Shown here: piece after piece, positions 17,918 to 26,577 of the stretch
Numbering within the stretch: the stretch's first letter is position 1
Layout of the letters: each line of letters begins with the position of its first letter
Assembly (NCBI RefSeq): GCF_000383575.1
Contig: NZ_KB911579.1
Coordinates: 2,760,523 to 2,824,522 of the forward strand
Length of the DNA: 64,000 bases
Direction of reading: 5' to 3'
Source of the DNA: Salinispora oceanensis
GTDB lineage: Bacteria > Actinomycetota > Actinomycetes > Mycobacteriales > Micromonosporaceae
Program-made: the position numbers and the translations under genes
The notes under the pieces: model-generated
Seen by the model: the letters and a program-made list of their open reading frames with translations, nothing else
What the model was told of the DNA's origin: nothing
Database searches by the model: none

Positions 17918-18436
17918 CTACATCCAGCCATGGTGGTGATCGAGCGACGTACCGATCCGGTCGACTCCCGGGTGATCGTGGATGAAAGCCGAGCGGTGTA
18001 ACGGATTCAGCACACTGGCCCACTCCAGGATGACCGTCGCCACCAGCTCAGCTTCCCGCTCGTTGGCGGAGTCGTAGCAGGTGCGACGTAGGGCGCGGGT
18101 GGTGCCGTCCGGCTTCGCCGGCGTGAGTAGGTCGAGACCCTCGTTTTCGGTCTGGTCGCTGGGGTGATCGGCGATTATGTGACCGATCTCATGCAGGATG
18201 ATGTGGTCCTGGTGCGGCGGTGTTGTCTCCTTTTGGAAGAACACGATATCCGCGGACTCGGCCATTACCCACAGCCCGAACGGACCTGGAACCTGGATCG
18301 GGTAGGGCACCAGGCGGATCGGCCGGCCACGACGGTCAGCAAGTCGGCGACAAAGCTCCCGCACGTCGAGTGGTGGACGAATGTCCAGTTCCCGCAGCAG
18401 TGCCCGGCAACTCTTTCGTAGTGCCCGCTCTCGCAC
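17918..18436 (-). CDS. ImmA/IrrE-family metallopeptidase (ParH-like)
   Basis: 172 residues. The zinc-peptidase motif HEIGH (in ILHEIGHIIADHP) and the downstream NEREAELVATVILEWA Glu region identify the ImmA/IrrE (COG2856) family, whose members cleave or sense repressors. The GTG at 18436 is preferred because GGAG sits 5 bases upstream and the N-terminal helix RERALRKSCRALLREL starts there; the frame remains open to 18517. It is the first gene of the module ImmA - MAB_1171c - EspR. A plausible role is cleavage of the EspR-like regulator, but this is inference. Confidence 0.8.
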   Translation of the reverse strand: MRERALRKSCRALLRELDIRPPLDVRELCRRLADRRGRPIRLVPYPIQVPGPFGLWVMAESADIVFFQKETTPPHQDHIILHEIGHIIADHPSDQTENEGLDLLTPAKPDGTTRALRRTCYDSANEREAELVATVILEWASVLNPLHRSAFIHDHPGVDRIGTSLDHHHGWM

Positions 18437-18540
18437 CGTCGCTCCACTCCAGACCGTCAAGTGTGCACTACCGAGTGCGACGCAGAATACCCCACTGGGT
18501 CGGCTGGCCGGTACCACCGATGTCTCGTAGCGTGGCTCGC

Positions 18541-19608
18541 GTGACCACTGCTCTCATCGTCGGGGGTGGCATCGCGGGCACCGCCACCGCCATCGCCCTG
18601 CAGACCGTCGGCATTAGCTCCGTCATCTTCGAGGCATATCCGAGCGGTGGTGAGGATGCCGGCGCTTTTCTCACCGTCATGCATAACGGCATGGCGGCAC
18701 TTCACGAGATTGAGACCGACCGGGTGGTGATCGACGCCTCGTATGCGGCGAACGCTGTGTCGCTCCTTGACGCCAGTGGCAGTCTGCTGGAACAACGGGC
18801 AATTGATCCACCAGGACGGACGCTTACCCGGGCGACGCTCTACCGGGTGCTGCAGAGTGAGGCGACTCGCCGTGGAATCCGCATTGACCATGGTCGCCGG
18901 CTCGTCAACGCCACAGTTGAAGCCGGCGGTGTCCGGGCCTCCTTCGCTGACGGGAGTGTGGTCCAGGGCGACCTCCTCGTCGGTGCGGACGGGCTCCATT
19001 CAGTGGTCCGTCGCCTCATCGACCCCGACGCACCACGTCCGCGCTACACCGGCCAGCACGTCGTCTACGGGTATGCGGCGGGAGACCGGGGCCGCACGGC
19101 ACCCGACGCCTACCACATGATGTTCGGCAGCCGGGCCTTCTTCGGGTACACGACACCGCCGGCCGGGCGCACCTGGTGGTTCGCCCGGCTCAACGCCGCC
19201 GAGTTGACCGAGCGGATCCAGCCTGAGGACTGGCGGCGCCGCGTACTGGATGCGTTTCGCGACGACGCCGGGCCGGCAGCGGAGATCGTCGCGGCGACCG
19301 GAGACGGCATCGTGGGTAGCAACTCCTACGACATCCCCACCACGCCGAAGTGGCACAACGGATCGATGGTGTTGGCCGGTGATGCCGCGCACGCGGCATC
19401 ACCGGCCGCCGCGCAGGGCGCCTCGATGGCGCTGGAGGACGCCGTGGTGCTGGCGCGCTGTCTGGCAGCGCACGGCGACCTGAACCAGGCCTTTGCCGCC
19501 TATGATTCGCTGCGCCGGGAGCCAACTGAGGAGACGGTGGGCGCGAGTGCCCAGATGAGCAACAACGGGACCCGGCCACCTGCGGGGCCTAGTAAGACGG
19601 CTGGCTGA
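18541..19608 (+). CDS. FAD-dependent aromatic monooxygenase
   Basis: 355 residues of the PHBH-type flavoprotein monooxygenase family. It has the dinucleotide motif TALIVGGGIAGTATAIAL at the N-terminus, the DLLVGADGLHSVVR (DG) motif near residue 150 and the FAD ribityl motif VLAGDAAHAASPAAAQGASMALEDA near 280-300. It hydroxylates an aromatic or heterocyclic substrate using NAD(P)H and O2. The GTG at 18541 is chosen because TAGCGT lies 7 bases upstream, a leaderless-promoter spacing; an ATG at 18520 is also possible. The C-terminus is short and unusual (NNGTRPPAGPSKTAG). The gene ends about 40 bases before the repeat element. Confidence 0.85.
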   Translation: MTTALIVGGGIAGTATAIALQTVGISSVIFEAYPSGGEDAGAFLTVMHNGMAALHEIETDRVVIDASYAANAVSLLDASGSLLEQRAIDPPGRTLTRATLYRVLQSEATRRGIRIDHGRRLVNATVEAGGVRASFADGSVVQGDLLVGADGLHSVVRRLIDPDAPRPRYTGQHVVYGYAAGDRGRTAPDAYHMMFGSRAFFGYTTPPAGRTWWFARLNAAELTERIQPEDWRRRVLDAFRDDAGPAAEIVAATGDGIVGSNSYDIPTTPKWHNGSMVLAGDAAHAASPAAAQGASMALEDAVVLARCLAAHGDLNQAFAAYDSLRREPTEETVGASAQMSNNGTRPPAGPSKTAG

Positions 19609-19647
19609 GCACGACAACTTCGGCCACTGGCCCGACGCCTCGGGCAG

Positions 19648-20367
19648 CCACTGAGCCTTTCCGCGTATCGGGTCGGGAGGTTGGATGATCAGGTGGCTTG
19701 TTGGTGGTCAGGGCGTCAGGGCATCAGGGTTAGTTTCGCTGTCGAGCTGCCCCACCGGTGGGACCGACGCCAAGGCTCGGCCCGGGCTGCCGCGAGCAGG
19801 TGCTATAAGCCGGAACAGATCGAGGTGTCGATCGAGGCGGGTGCGCCGCCACGAGTCGACCAACGAGGACGCACCGGCTCCGCCGACGCAAGACACGGTC
19901 GGCGCGGTCCTTCGCCGGTGACCAGGGGTGGCCCACGCAGTCCTTCGGCGGTGACCAGGGGCGACCGGCGCAGTCCTTTCGGCGGTGACCAGGCACCGGC
20001 GAGCTGTTGGGCGGGCGCGGGGGATTCCCGCGCCCCATCCATGAGGGCAGCTCGACAGCGGGCGGCATAGCACCGCCTGGTCCCCGCAGGACGAGGCTTG
20101 GTCGCCCGCCCGGATTCCCGCCCGGTTGCCCCGGCGTGCCCGGTGACGGCTGAGCGGGTCGGCCAGGTACCGCACGGATCCTCGCGTACCGACGGCACCG
20201 CGGTGTTCGTGGAACTCATGGTGCCGCAGGACCTCAATGAAGCCGATCTCTGGTAGGGCGCCCTCAGATCAAGGTCCTGCGGCATTTTCGCTGCAGCGAC
20301 GTCCCGGCCGATCCGGACAAGCCGGACCGGCACCTACCGCGCTGGCCTCGTTGCCCGGAATGGCTCG
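19648..20367. repeat. long repeat element, copy A
   Basis: This ~720 bp stretch recurs in inverted orientation at 35622-36443. Both copies start AGCC.(T/C)TCCGCGTA.CGGGTCGGGA and end in CCGGAATGGCT. The two ends are imperfect inverted repeats of each other (about 15 of 21 positions), like the termini of a MITE or dead insertion sequence. Copy A holds three 33-bp tandem units (19903-19999), about two units of an 8-bp repeat (near 19703-19727) and about two 12-bp G-rich units. No transposase or other recognised protein is encoded. The last 175 bases (20193-20367) differ from copy B at only about three or four positions. No clear target-site duplication is seen. Confidence 0.8.
19903..19999 (+). 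repeat. 33-bp tandem repeat, three units
   Basis: Units at 19903-19935, 19936-19968 and 19969-19999 share the core TCCTTCGGCGGTGACCAGG with small changes. Copy B of the element (complement, around 36085-36150) carries only two units, so the copy number varies between the two elements. Confidence 0.8.
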
Positions 20368-20484
20368 CTGAACCAGCGGCCATCCGAAGCCCACCAGTAC
20401 CGATTGAGCCCGGCTACGAGCCGGGCCATAGAATCCCGGCGGCCTGGTTGATTGGCTGATCAGTCAATGCCCCGAGGGAGCTCC

Positions 20485-21816
20485 GTGACATCGTTAAGGC
20501 GTGGTCTCGTTCCACTGCTCGTGGCGCTCGCGTGGGTCGGACTCTGGGCGGTGGCGCTCCGGCCGGCGGTGGGTCCGACCAATGATGGCTACCGGTACGC
20601 GCGCATCGCCCTCGAACTGCTCGGCGAGTCACCAGCTGACGCTCAGCGTGATGCACTGTCGGCCTACTGCGGCAAACTGTCTCGCTGGGAGGCCCGTCGC
20701 GCGTCGGTCAACCCCCTGACCATGTATGACTCTCCTCAGATCGCCCAACGTAGTCAGGCGTGCGTCGCTAAGTACCCGGACGGGCTGACACCGAACAAAC
20801 CGCGCTACGAGGCGATTTTCAGCGACCGGGTGGGCTACCCGGCCCTTACCACCCCGCTCGTGGCGATCCTCGGGGTCAACGCTGGACTCACGGTGACCTC
20901 GGTGCTGTGTACCGCGATCGGGGGGCTTTTGATCGTCCGCCTGTTGCGGGAGATCGGTGTGCCCCAACACCTGGCGGTTGCCGGTCAGATCGCCTATTAC
21001 GGCTCGCCAATCGGATACTGGGGTGCCTATCCGTTGACCGAGGGGCCGGCGATGGCGCTCACCGTGGCCGCTCTGCTCGGCGCGGTGTGGCTACTACGAC
21101 AGCGCACCGCAGCCGGGGTGTCACTGCTGCTCGGCGCGCTGGCTGCGGGTGCCCTGATCCGATTCTCCACCTTCTTGCTGATTGCGGCCGGGCTGGCCGC
21201 GGCCGGGCTGCTCCTCTTGGCTACCAGTCGGCGGCATCGCCACGTCGGTACCGGGCTGGTCGTCGGCGTTGGCAGCGTGACCACGGTCGGCATCCTCACC
21301 GGCGCCAAGCTGCTCGGTCTGTCAGGTGCGGGGGAGACACTGCAGGACAAGTGGACCGACCACTTCACGCGTCCCGATGTCGCCGACCCCTGGCAGCGGT
21401 TGGTGGACCTCAACATCACCTATTGGTCCCAGTGGCTGCAGCAGGAGCTGCGGTCGCCATGGCTGCTGCTCGGTCTGGCCTTTGGTGCGTGGGCGCTCCT
21501 GCGCCACGATCGTGCTTTGGGGTGGCTCACGCTGGCCGTCGCCAGCACCGGACTGGCCACCCAGATCGCCCACCCGGTGGTCAGCCAGGGCGACCGGCTC
21601 CACATCGCGCTGTGGCTCGTGCCCGTGGTCGGCATCCCGCTGCTACTGGCGAGGAGGGGGCGGGCCAGCAGTCCCGCGGAGCCTTTCGCCCCGGTCGCCG
21701 CTGCTCCGATACCGATGCCCAGACCACCGTCCGATCGGCCCGCGACGGGGCAAGAGCGGCAGCCAGAGTGGCCCGGTGCCGGTACAGCAACGTCGCCATC
21801 CAGAGCGCGACGATGA
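20485..21816 (+). CDS. polytopic membrane protein, possible GT-C-type glycosyltransferase
   Basis: 443 residues with about ten hydrophobic helices. The first outside loop after TM1 contains GPTNDGYRYARIALELLGES, an Asp-containing motif reminiscent of GT-C glycosyltransferases (DE or DxD in the first loop). YGSPIGYWGAYPLTEGPAMAL is also typical of mannosyl- or arabinosyltransferase-like proteins. The GTG at 20485 follows GAGGGAG; an ATG at 20467 is less likely. The last 30 residues or so (from PRPPSDRPATG) are encoded antisense to a degraded MFS gene end (21722-21895), so the C-terminus is probably a recent extension. The function is inferred from layout only. Confidence 0.65.
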   Translation: MTSLRRGLVPLLVALAWVGLWAVALRPAVGPTNDGYRYARIALELLGESPADAQRDALSAYCGKLSRWEARRASVNPLTMYDSPQIAQRSQACVAKYPDGLTPNKPRYEAIFSDRVGYPALTTPLVAILGVNAGLTVTSVLCTAIGGLLIVRLLREIGVPQHLAVAGQIAYYGSPIGYWGAYPLTEGPAMALTVAALLGAVWLLRQRTAAGVSLLLGALAAGALIRFSTFLLIAAGLAAAGLLLLATSRRHRHVGTGLVVGVGSVTTVGILTGAKLLGLSGAGETLQDKWTDHFTRPDVADPWQRLVDLNITYWSQWLQQELRSPWLLLGLAFGAWALLRHDRALGWLTLAVASTGLATQIAHPVVSQGDRLHIALWLVPVVGIPLLLARRGRASSPAEPFAPVAAAPIPMPRPPSDRPATGQERQPEWPGAGTATSPSRARR

Positions 21817-21895
21817 AACCCCCGGATCCACGGACGGCGAGGGCGGTGGGAACGAAGAACACGGAGCGACGGTGCCACCCACGAGACCGCCGACG
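21722..21895 (-). pseudogene. relic of an MFS transporter C-terminus
   Basis: On the minus strand GGLVGGTVAP (about 21866-21895) is followed, after a frameshift, by VFFVPTALAVRGSGGFIVAL and then WMATLLYRHRATLAAALAP. This aligns with the end of the MFS protein at 14142-15485 (GGVLAATTNVPAVFAVSGVG...VWMAWLLRRHRAELAAAFAP). No other part of the transporter remains. The relic overlaps the 3' end of the membrane-protein gene on the other strand and lies just downstream of the GNAT gene. Confidence 0.65.
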
Positions 21896-21952
21896 CCGGG
21901 TCAATCGCAGTTTCGGCGATGGTGTCGGCGAAGGCTCCCGGGAGGGCGGTGC

Positions 21953-22525
21953 TCACCCGTCGTTGTCGAGCCGGGAGTGGAGGTGCATGTCGTGCCAGCC
22001 GTCGATGTGGTGGCCCTCGGCGCGTTTCGTGCCTTCCAGGGTGAAGCCGGCGTACTGCGCGACCCGGCAGGAGGCCTTGTTTGCCGTGGAGTGGCAGAGC
22101 TCGACGCGGTGTAACCGGAGAGTGTCGAAGGACCAGGCGGTGACCGCGGACAACGCGCGGGGGGCGACCCGACGACCGCGCGCCTCCGGCAGCACCCAGT
22201 ACGACACCTCGGCCAAGCCCTCGGCAAGGTCGACCCGGCGCAGGCTGATCTGCCCGACGACGTGTCCCGCAGCCAGCACGGCCCAACCGGCCCCGGTCTC
22301 CCCGCTCCACCGGCTGGACCAGGCGGCTATCCAGTCGCCAGCTTCGTCGTGGGTCATCGAGCGGCAGTGCCAGCGCTGAATGGTGGGGTCGGCGTAGCCG
22401 GCCACGACGGTACGCCGATCTGCGGGCCGCCAGGGGCGAAGCAAAAGGTCCTGCGCGGAGAGCTCGGGTTGCGTCAGTGCCGCCATCGAGCCCGCTGGCA
22501 GTGCGGGTGTGGAGAGCAGTGGCAT
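21953..22525 (-). CDS. GNAT-family N-acetyltransferase (RimJ-like)
   Basis: 190 residues of the RimJ/RimL branch of GNAT. The features are LLLRPWRPADRRTVVAGY (beta1), VLAAGHVVGQISLRRVD, SYWVLPEARGRRVAPRALSA with the R.RG.A-type acetyl-CoA loop, and the closing NKASCRVAQYAGFTLEGTKR characteristic of this branch (N..S..V..K.GF..EG). It acetylates an N-terminal or side-chain amine of a protein or small molecule. The ATG at 22525 is chosen; TACATT about 7 bases upstream could be the -10 box of a leaderless mRNA. Confidence 0.85.
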   Translation of the reverse strand: MPLLSTPALPAGSMAALTQPELSAQDLLLRPWRPADRRTVVAGYADPTIQRWHCRSMTHDEAGDWIAAWSSRWSGETGAGWAVLAAGHVVGQISLRRVDLAEGLAEVSYWVLPEARGRRVAPRALSAVTAWSFDTLRLHRVELCHSTANKASCRVAQYAGFTLEGTKRAEGHHIDGWHDMHLHSRLDNDG

Positions 22526-22595
22526 GTGTCGAATGTAGAGCACTCGAACAGGTCCGGTTTCGGCGTCCTGTTGCTCGCCGGTGGCCCGCAGGTAT

Positions 22596-23372
22596 TTAGG
22601 GGTCGGGCCGTGGCACCCACCAGTCGCCGAGGGTTTCATGGAGGATCAGTAGGACGACGCCGTACAGGATCGCCGCGAAGATGCCGATGCCGAAACCAAG
22701 AGCGCCGCGGTCTCGCCGCTCGCCGTTGCCGTGGGCGGTGGTACGAGCGGGCGGACTGGCCCACGGATGCTCCCGGGCCAGCCAGAACAACAGGCCGAGA
22801 CCCTGCGGGGTGAGGCAGATCAGCCAGAACCAGAACCATCGGGTGCCCAGGCGTGGGGGTGGGCCGGCGACCACAACGCCAAGAGTGACGACGGTGAAGA
22901 GGAGGGCGATCCATCCGCCGACGGGTGTGCGCTGGGGGAGGGCGCCGGCTCGGTCTTCGATCCCGGACGCGCGGAGGTTCTGCGCGATGCCAACAGCTCC
23001 GACGCCGGAGAAGCCCTCATTGTCGATGGCACCGGTAACGACTACCTCGTTGAAACTGGTGGTGTCGGTCCAGTGCACCCGGCCGTCGGAGGTCTGCCAC
23101 GCGAAGAGGGGCCCGAGCTGGCTGGAACTCTGCCGCAGGACGGGAGCTCCGAACCAATGCCGGGATTCGTTACCCCCCCAGTGGTCACCCCACTGGTATG
23201 CCACCACACGGCCGGCGGTGGCGTCGGCCGTCGCCCTTTCGTAGCTCTCTTGCCGGGGCGCAGTCCACCAGGCCGTGACCGAGCCGATGAGCCACAGCAG
23301 GACCAGGGTGAGCCGGAGCGCATTCCACCACGGTCGGGTCCGGTCTACCGTGCTGAGGACGCCCACTTCCAT
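22596..23372 (-). CDS. four-helix membrane protein with extracytoplasmic domain, unknown function
   Basis: 258 residues. TM1 (about 20-38, LTLVLLWLIGSVTAWW) is followed by a ~95-residue soluble domain (YQWGDHWGGNESRHWF, then WQTSDGRVHWTDTTSFNEV). Three more helices follow (WIALLFTVVTLGVVVAG, FWFWLICLTPQGLGLLFWLA, FGIGIFAAILYGVVLLIL). I do not recognise the family. The ATG at 23372 is the most plausible start; the reading frame continues far upstream, but that part is antisense to rtcB. It is divergent from rtcB and stands alone. Confidence 0.7.
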   Translation of the reverse strand: MEVGVLSTVDRTRPWWNALRLTLVLLWLIGSVTAWWTAPRQESYERATADATAGRVVAYQWGDHWGGNESRHWFGAPVLRQSSSQLGPLFAWQTSDGRVHWTDTTSFNEVVVTGAIDNEGFSGVGAVGIAQNLRASGIEDRAGALPQRTPVGGWIALLFTVVTLGVVVAGPPPRLGTRWFWFWLICLTPQGLGLLFWLAREHPWASPPARTTAHGNGERRDRGALGFGIGIFAAILYGVVLLILHETLGDWWVPRPDP

Positions 23373-23597
23373 GGGCGCATTGTTCCAGGGCGGGACCGAA
23401 ACGGCGTACCGCCAGGTCTGGCTTGCCTCCGATGGCTCGGCGCCGGTACCTGATCGCTGCCGCAGATAATCCGGTGATCTCGGCGGTTGTCTTCGCGATA
23501 CTGGGCGGACGAGGTCGAGACCGTAGTCGCCGAGCACGAGCACGCGACCCGGTTTCCGGTAGACCTGTGAAATCGTGACCGTCGGGAAGTGCCAATC

Positions 23598-24797
23598 ATG
23601 ACGTACGCCGTGCTGCCCTCCACCCGGGCTCCGGTCCGGGTGTGGACCGATCCGTACAGCATCGAACCGCAGGCCGCTCAGCAACTCCGCAACATCGGCA
23701 CCCTGCCCTGGGTGCAGGGCGTCGCCGTGATGCCCGACGTGCATTTCGGTAAGGGCGCCACCGTCGGCTCGGTCATCGCGATGCGGCAGGCCGTCTCGCC
23801 GGCCGCCGTTGGCGTCGACATCGGCTGTGGCATGTCGGCCGTGCGGACCTCGCTGACCGCGGCCGACCTGCCAGACGACCTCGCGGGGCTGCGGCACGCC
23901 ATCGAGGACGCGATCCCGGTCGGCTTCGCCCAGCGAGACAAGGCGGTGAACCCGCGTCGGATCTGGGGGCTGGCGCAGGCAGGGTGGGACGATTTCTGGC
24001 GGCGCTTCACCGACCTGCACGCCGGAGTCGCCCGGCTGGAAGGCCGAGCGATGAACCAGATGGGGACCCTCGGCGGCGGAAACCACTTCATCGAGGTCTG
24101 CCTTGAGCAGGGTGGCGTGGATGCGGGCCGGGTGTGGTTGATGCTGCACTCCGGCTCCCGGAACATCGGCAAGGAGCTGGCGGAGCGGCACATGGCTATC
24201 GCCCGGCGGTTGCCGCACAACGCCGCCCTGCCCGACCGTGACCTGGCGGTCTTCCTCGCCGGGACGGCGGAGATGGACGCCTACCGGCGGGACCTGTGGT
24301 GGGCGCAGGAGTACGCGCGGCGCAATCGCGCGGTCATGCTCGCGCTGCTCTGCACCGTGGTCCGGGACCGGTTCCCGCAGGTGAGCTACGACGAGCCGAT
24401 CAGCTGCCACCACAACTATGTCGCCGAGGAAACCTACGACGGCGTGGAGGTGTTGGTCACCCGCAAGGGCGCCATCCGGGCCGGTGCGGGAGAGCTGGGC
24501 ATCATCCCCGGATCGATGGGGACCGGGTCCTACATCGTGCGGGGTAAGGGCAACGAGGCCGCGTACTGCTCCGCGTCGCACGGCGCGGGCCGGCGGATGT
24601 CCCGGGGGCAGGCCAAGCGGAGCTTCACCACCGATGATCTCGCGGCGCAGACCGCCGGGGTGGAGTGCCGCAAGGATGCCGGGGTCGTGGACGAGATTCC
24701 CGGCGCGTACAAGGACATCGAGGCTGTACTGGCGCAGCAGACCGACCTGGTCGAGGTGGTGGCGCACCTCAAGCAGGTGGTCTGCGTGAAGGGGTAG
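23598..24797 (+). CDS. rtcB: RtcB-family RNA ligase
   Basis: 399 residues, the short bacterial RtcB form. Diagnostic motifs are MPDVHFGKGATVGSV, the Mn-binding VGVDIGCGMSA, MGTLGGGNHFIEV, HSGSRNIGK and the guanylylated-His region SASHGAGRRMSRGQA. RtcB joins RNA 2',3'-cyclic phosphate or 3'-phosphate to 5'-OH ends using GTP and Mn2+, and serves RNA repair in bacteria. ATG at 23598 (GGGAAG upstream); 23589 is an alternative. No archease gene is adjacent. The family is certain; the biological substrate here is unknown. Confidence 0.95.
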   Translation: MTYAVLPSTRAPVRVWTDPYSIEPQAAQQLRNIGTLPWVQGVAVMPDVHFGKGATVGSVIAMRQAVSPAAVGVDIGCGMSAVRTSLTAADLPDDLAGLRHAIEDAIPVGFAQRDKAVNPRRIWGLAQAGWDDFWRRFTDLHAGVARLEGRAMNQMGTLGGGNHFIEVCLEQGGVDAGRVWLMLHSGSRNIGKELAERHMAIARRLPHNAALPDRDLAVFLAGTAEMDAYRRDLWWAQEYARRNRAVMLALLCTVVRDRFPQVSYDEPISCHHNYVAEETYDGVEVLVTRKGAIRAGAGELGIIPGSMGTGSYIVRGKGNEAAYCSASHGAGRRMSRGQAKRSFTTDDLAAQTAGVECRKDAGVVDEIPGAYKDIEAVLAQQTDLVEVVAHLKQVVCVKG

Positions 24798-24839
24798 GTA
24801 GGCGGAGCCGTGCCGCCGAGGCCGGACGGAGGGCTCCCG

Positions 24840-25637
24840 CTACCGCCTGGCCTGGTGGTAGAGGCGCTCCAGGAGAGCGATGAGGGTGGCTCGTTCGGCC
24901 GCGATGCCTTCCGCGAGGCGAGCCGCGGCCTGTACCGCCAGCCAGGGTCCCGACTGCGGTAGTGGCTGGGCCGAGCCGGCCCGGTAGGCGCGGATGTAGC
25001 AGCGGGCGAACACGGACCGGCTGCTCCTGACCAGCGTGCGAGCCACCCGCGAGGTCTCCGGTAGCGGAGCGGAGTAGCGCAGGAGCAGCTTCGTTCGGGC
25101 ATGGTCGGCTGCTGGGGCGCCGCGCGTCGCGTTGGGCCAGTCGATGACCGCGGCTCGACCATCGCTGAGCATCAGGTTGCCGGGGTGGTAGTCCCCGTGG
25201 CAGAGGCGGTCCCCCTCGGGCAGGTCGTCGAGGAGCCGTAGCGTGTGGTCCCGGAGCCGCGTCGGCATGGTGGCGTCGGTGATGCGGGCGGCCAGGACCG
25301 AGCGGAGCTCGGGCAGGTCGGCGGGGGCCGACACCTGGTGTACGGCGAGGTGGGTGGCGGCCAGCGTGCGGGCCATGCCGAGCATCCGCCACGGCTGTCG
25401 CTGCAACTGGGTGAGCATGTCCGCCCCGTCCAGGCGTTCCAGCACCAGGCCGACGCGTCCGTTCCACTCCACCGTGTCGGCCAGTTTCGGGGCGATGCCG
25501 TGCCCTGTCAGCTTGGTCAGCGCTCCCGCCTCGGCGCGGTGTCCGAGCAGCCCGGGCCGGTACAGCTTGATGACCGCGTCGTCGCACCACGTGTGTACGT
25601 CCGCCTCCCGCCCAGCGCCGATCTTGGCTCCGATCAT
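24840..25637 (-). CDS. aminoglycoside-phosphotransferase-like (APH) family kinase
   Basis: 265 residues with a protein-kinase-like fold. It has an N-lobe IGAGREADVHTWCDDAVIKLYRP with the conserved Lys, the catalytic loop LCHGDYHPGNLML (Asp and Asn) and the metal motif VIDWPNA in place of the usual IDWE. APH-like enzymes phosphorylate antibiotics, choline, sugars or other small hydroxyl compounds. The start ATG at 25637 overlaps the stop of the methyltransferase gene (ATGA, 25634-25637), so the two form one operon. No antibiotic can be assigned. Confidence 0.82.
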   Translation of the reverse strand: MIGAKIGAGREADVHTWCDDAVIKLYRPGLLGHRAEAGALTKLTGHGIAPKLADTVEWNGRVGLVLERLDGADMLTQLQRQPWRMLGMARTLAATHLAVHQVSAPADLPELRSVLAARITDATMPTRLRDHTLRLLDDLPEGDRLCHGDYHPGNLMLSDGRAAVIDWPNATRGAPAADHARTKLLLRYSAPLPETSRVARTLVRSSRSVFARCYIRAYRAGSAQPLPQSGPWLAVQAAARLAEGIAAERATLIALLERLYHQARR

Positions 25638-26407
25638 TGTTGTGCCCTTTGCCGGGGTGTCCGGCTGGCCTCGATCAGGGTCCTGGTGGAGTGCGCGACG
25701 AATGCACCGTGGGTGCGGATGTGGGCGTCGAGCCGTTCGAGTCGGGCGCGGTGCCGCTCCACAATGAAGTCGGGCACCCACCAGGCGCACTTGCGCAGGG
25801 TGTAGACGACCGCGCCGATGTCGAAGAATTCCATCCGGCAGCGGGCGGTGCGCAGCTCCACGATCTCCAACCCAGCGCGCCGCGCGGCGGCGACCTCCCG
25901 GTGTGGGTCACGAGCGAAACGCTCGTGGGGCAGGGGGCCGCGAAAGTACTCGATGAGTTCGAACGCGGAGGCGGGCCCGACATGCTGGGCGAGGTAGCTG
26001 CCCCCGTCCTGGAGCACCCGGGCGATTTCGGACCAGTCGGGGCGGACGGGGTGGCGGCTGGTCACCAGCGGGAAACTGGCGTCGGCAAAGGGCAACGGTC
26101 GTCCGGGTTCGACCGCGACGACCGCAACGCCGCGGGGCTGTAGCAGCGCTCGGGCGCGCTCCACGTTCGGCGGCCAGCCCTCGGTGACCACCATCCGGGG
26201 CGCCAACCGGGGCACCTCGGCGAGGACCTCACCGCCGCCGGTGTCGATGTCCAGCGCCGCGGGGGAGTGGGGCAGCCGGGACGCGAGCAGGCGTGAGTAG
26301 CGCCAGGGCGGTCGCTGCTCGGTGGCCCGACCGTCGAGCCAGTCGAAGCTCCAGCCGGACACGTCCGCCGCTGCTGCCTCGTCAACCAGTTCCTGGAAGG
26401 CGCGCAT
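25634..26407 (-). CDS. class I SAM-dependent methyltransferase
   Basis: 257 residues. Motif I is LDIDTGGGEVLAEV (residues ~52-65), followed by an acidic/turn position (VVTEGWPPNVERAR), motif II-like PLPFADASFPLVTSRHP and post-motif RVLQDGGSYLAQHVG, as in UbiE/methyltransferase-11-type enzymes. It transfers a methyl group from SAM to a small molecule. It is the first gene of a two-gene operon with the APH-like kinase through an ATGA overlap. Such pairing suggests modification of the same class of compound, but there is no direct evidence. Confidence 0.85.
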   Translation of the reverse strand: MRAFQELVDEAAAADVSGWSFDWLDGRATEQRPPWRYSRLLASRLPHSPAALDIDTGGGEVLAEVPRLAPRMVVTEGWPPNVERARALLQPRGVAVVAVEPGRPLPFADASFPLVTSRHPVRPDWSEIARVLQDGGSYLAQHVGPASAFELIEYFRGPLPHERFARDPHREVAAARRAGLEIVELRTARCRMEFFDIGAVVYTLRKCAWWVPDFIVERHRARLERLDAHIRTHGAFVAHSTRTLIEASRTPRQRAQQ

Positions 26408-26577
26408 CTTCGAATTCTGACCGTGCCGTCAACCGGTTTGACCTTGCCGACCGAGGCCCATGACCGTGCTCACGATCGGGTGTTCGCGGCCCGCTCACCA
26501 GCCGAGCACAGCCGGGCTCGAAGCCGTTGTCGGCTGTCTGGAGGGTGATACCTGACGTTGAGGACCGGGCATGCGTA

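Noticed and set aside
22596..24767. 723-codon reading frame on the minus strand
   Set aside because: Its first two thirds are antisense to rtcB, a certain gene. Only the part from 23372 down has membrane-protein features and is kept as the 258-residue gene.
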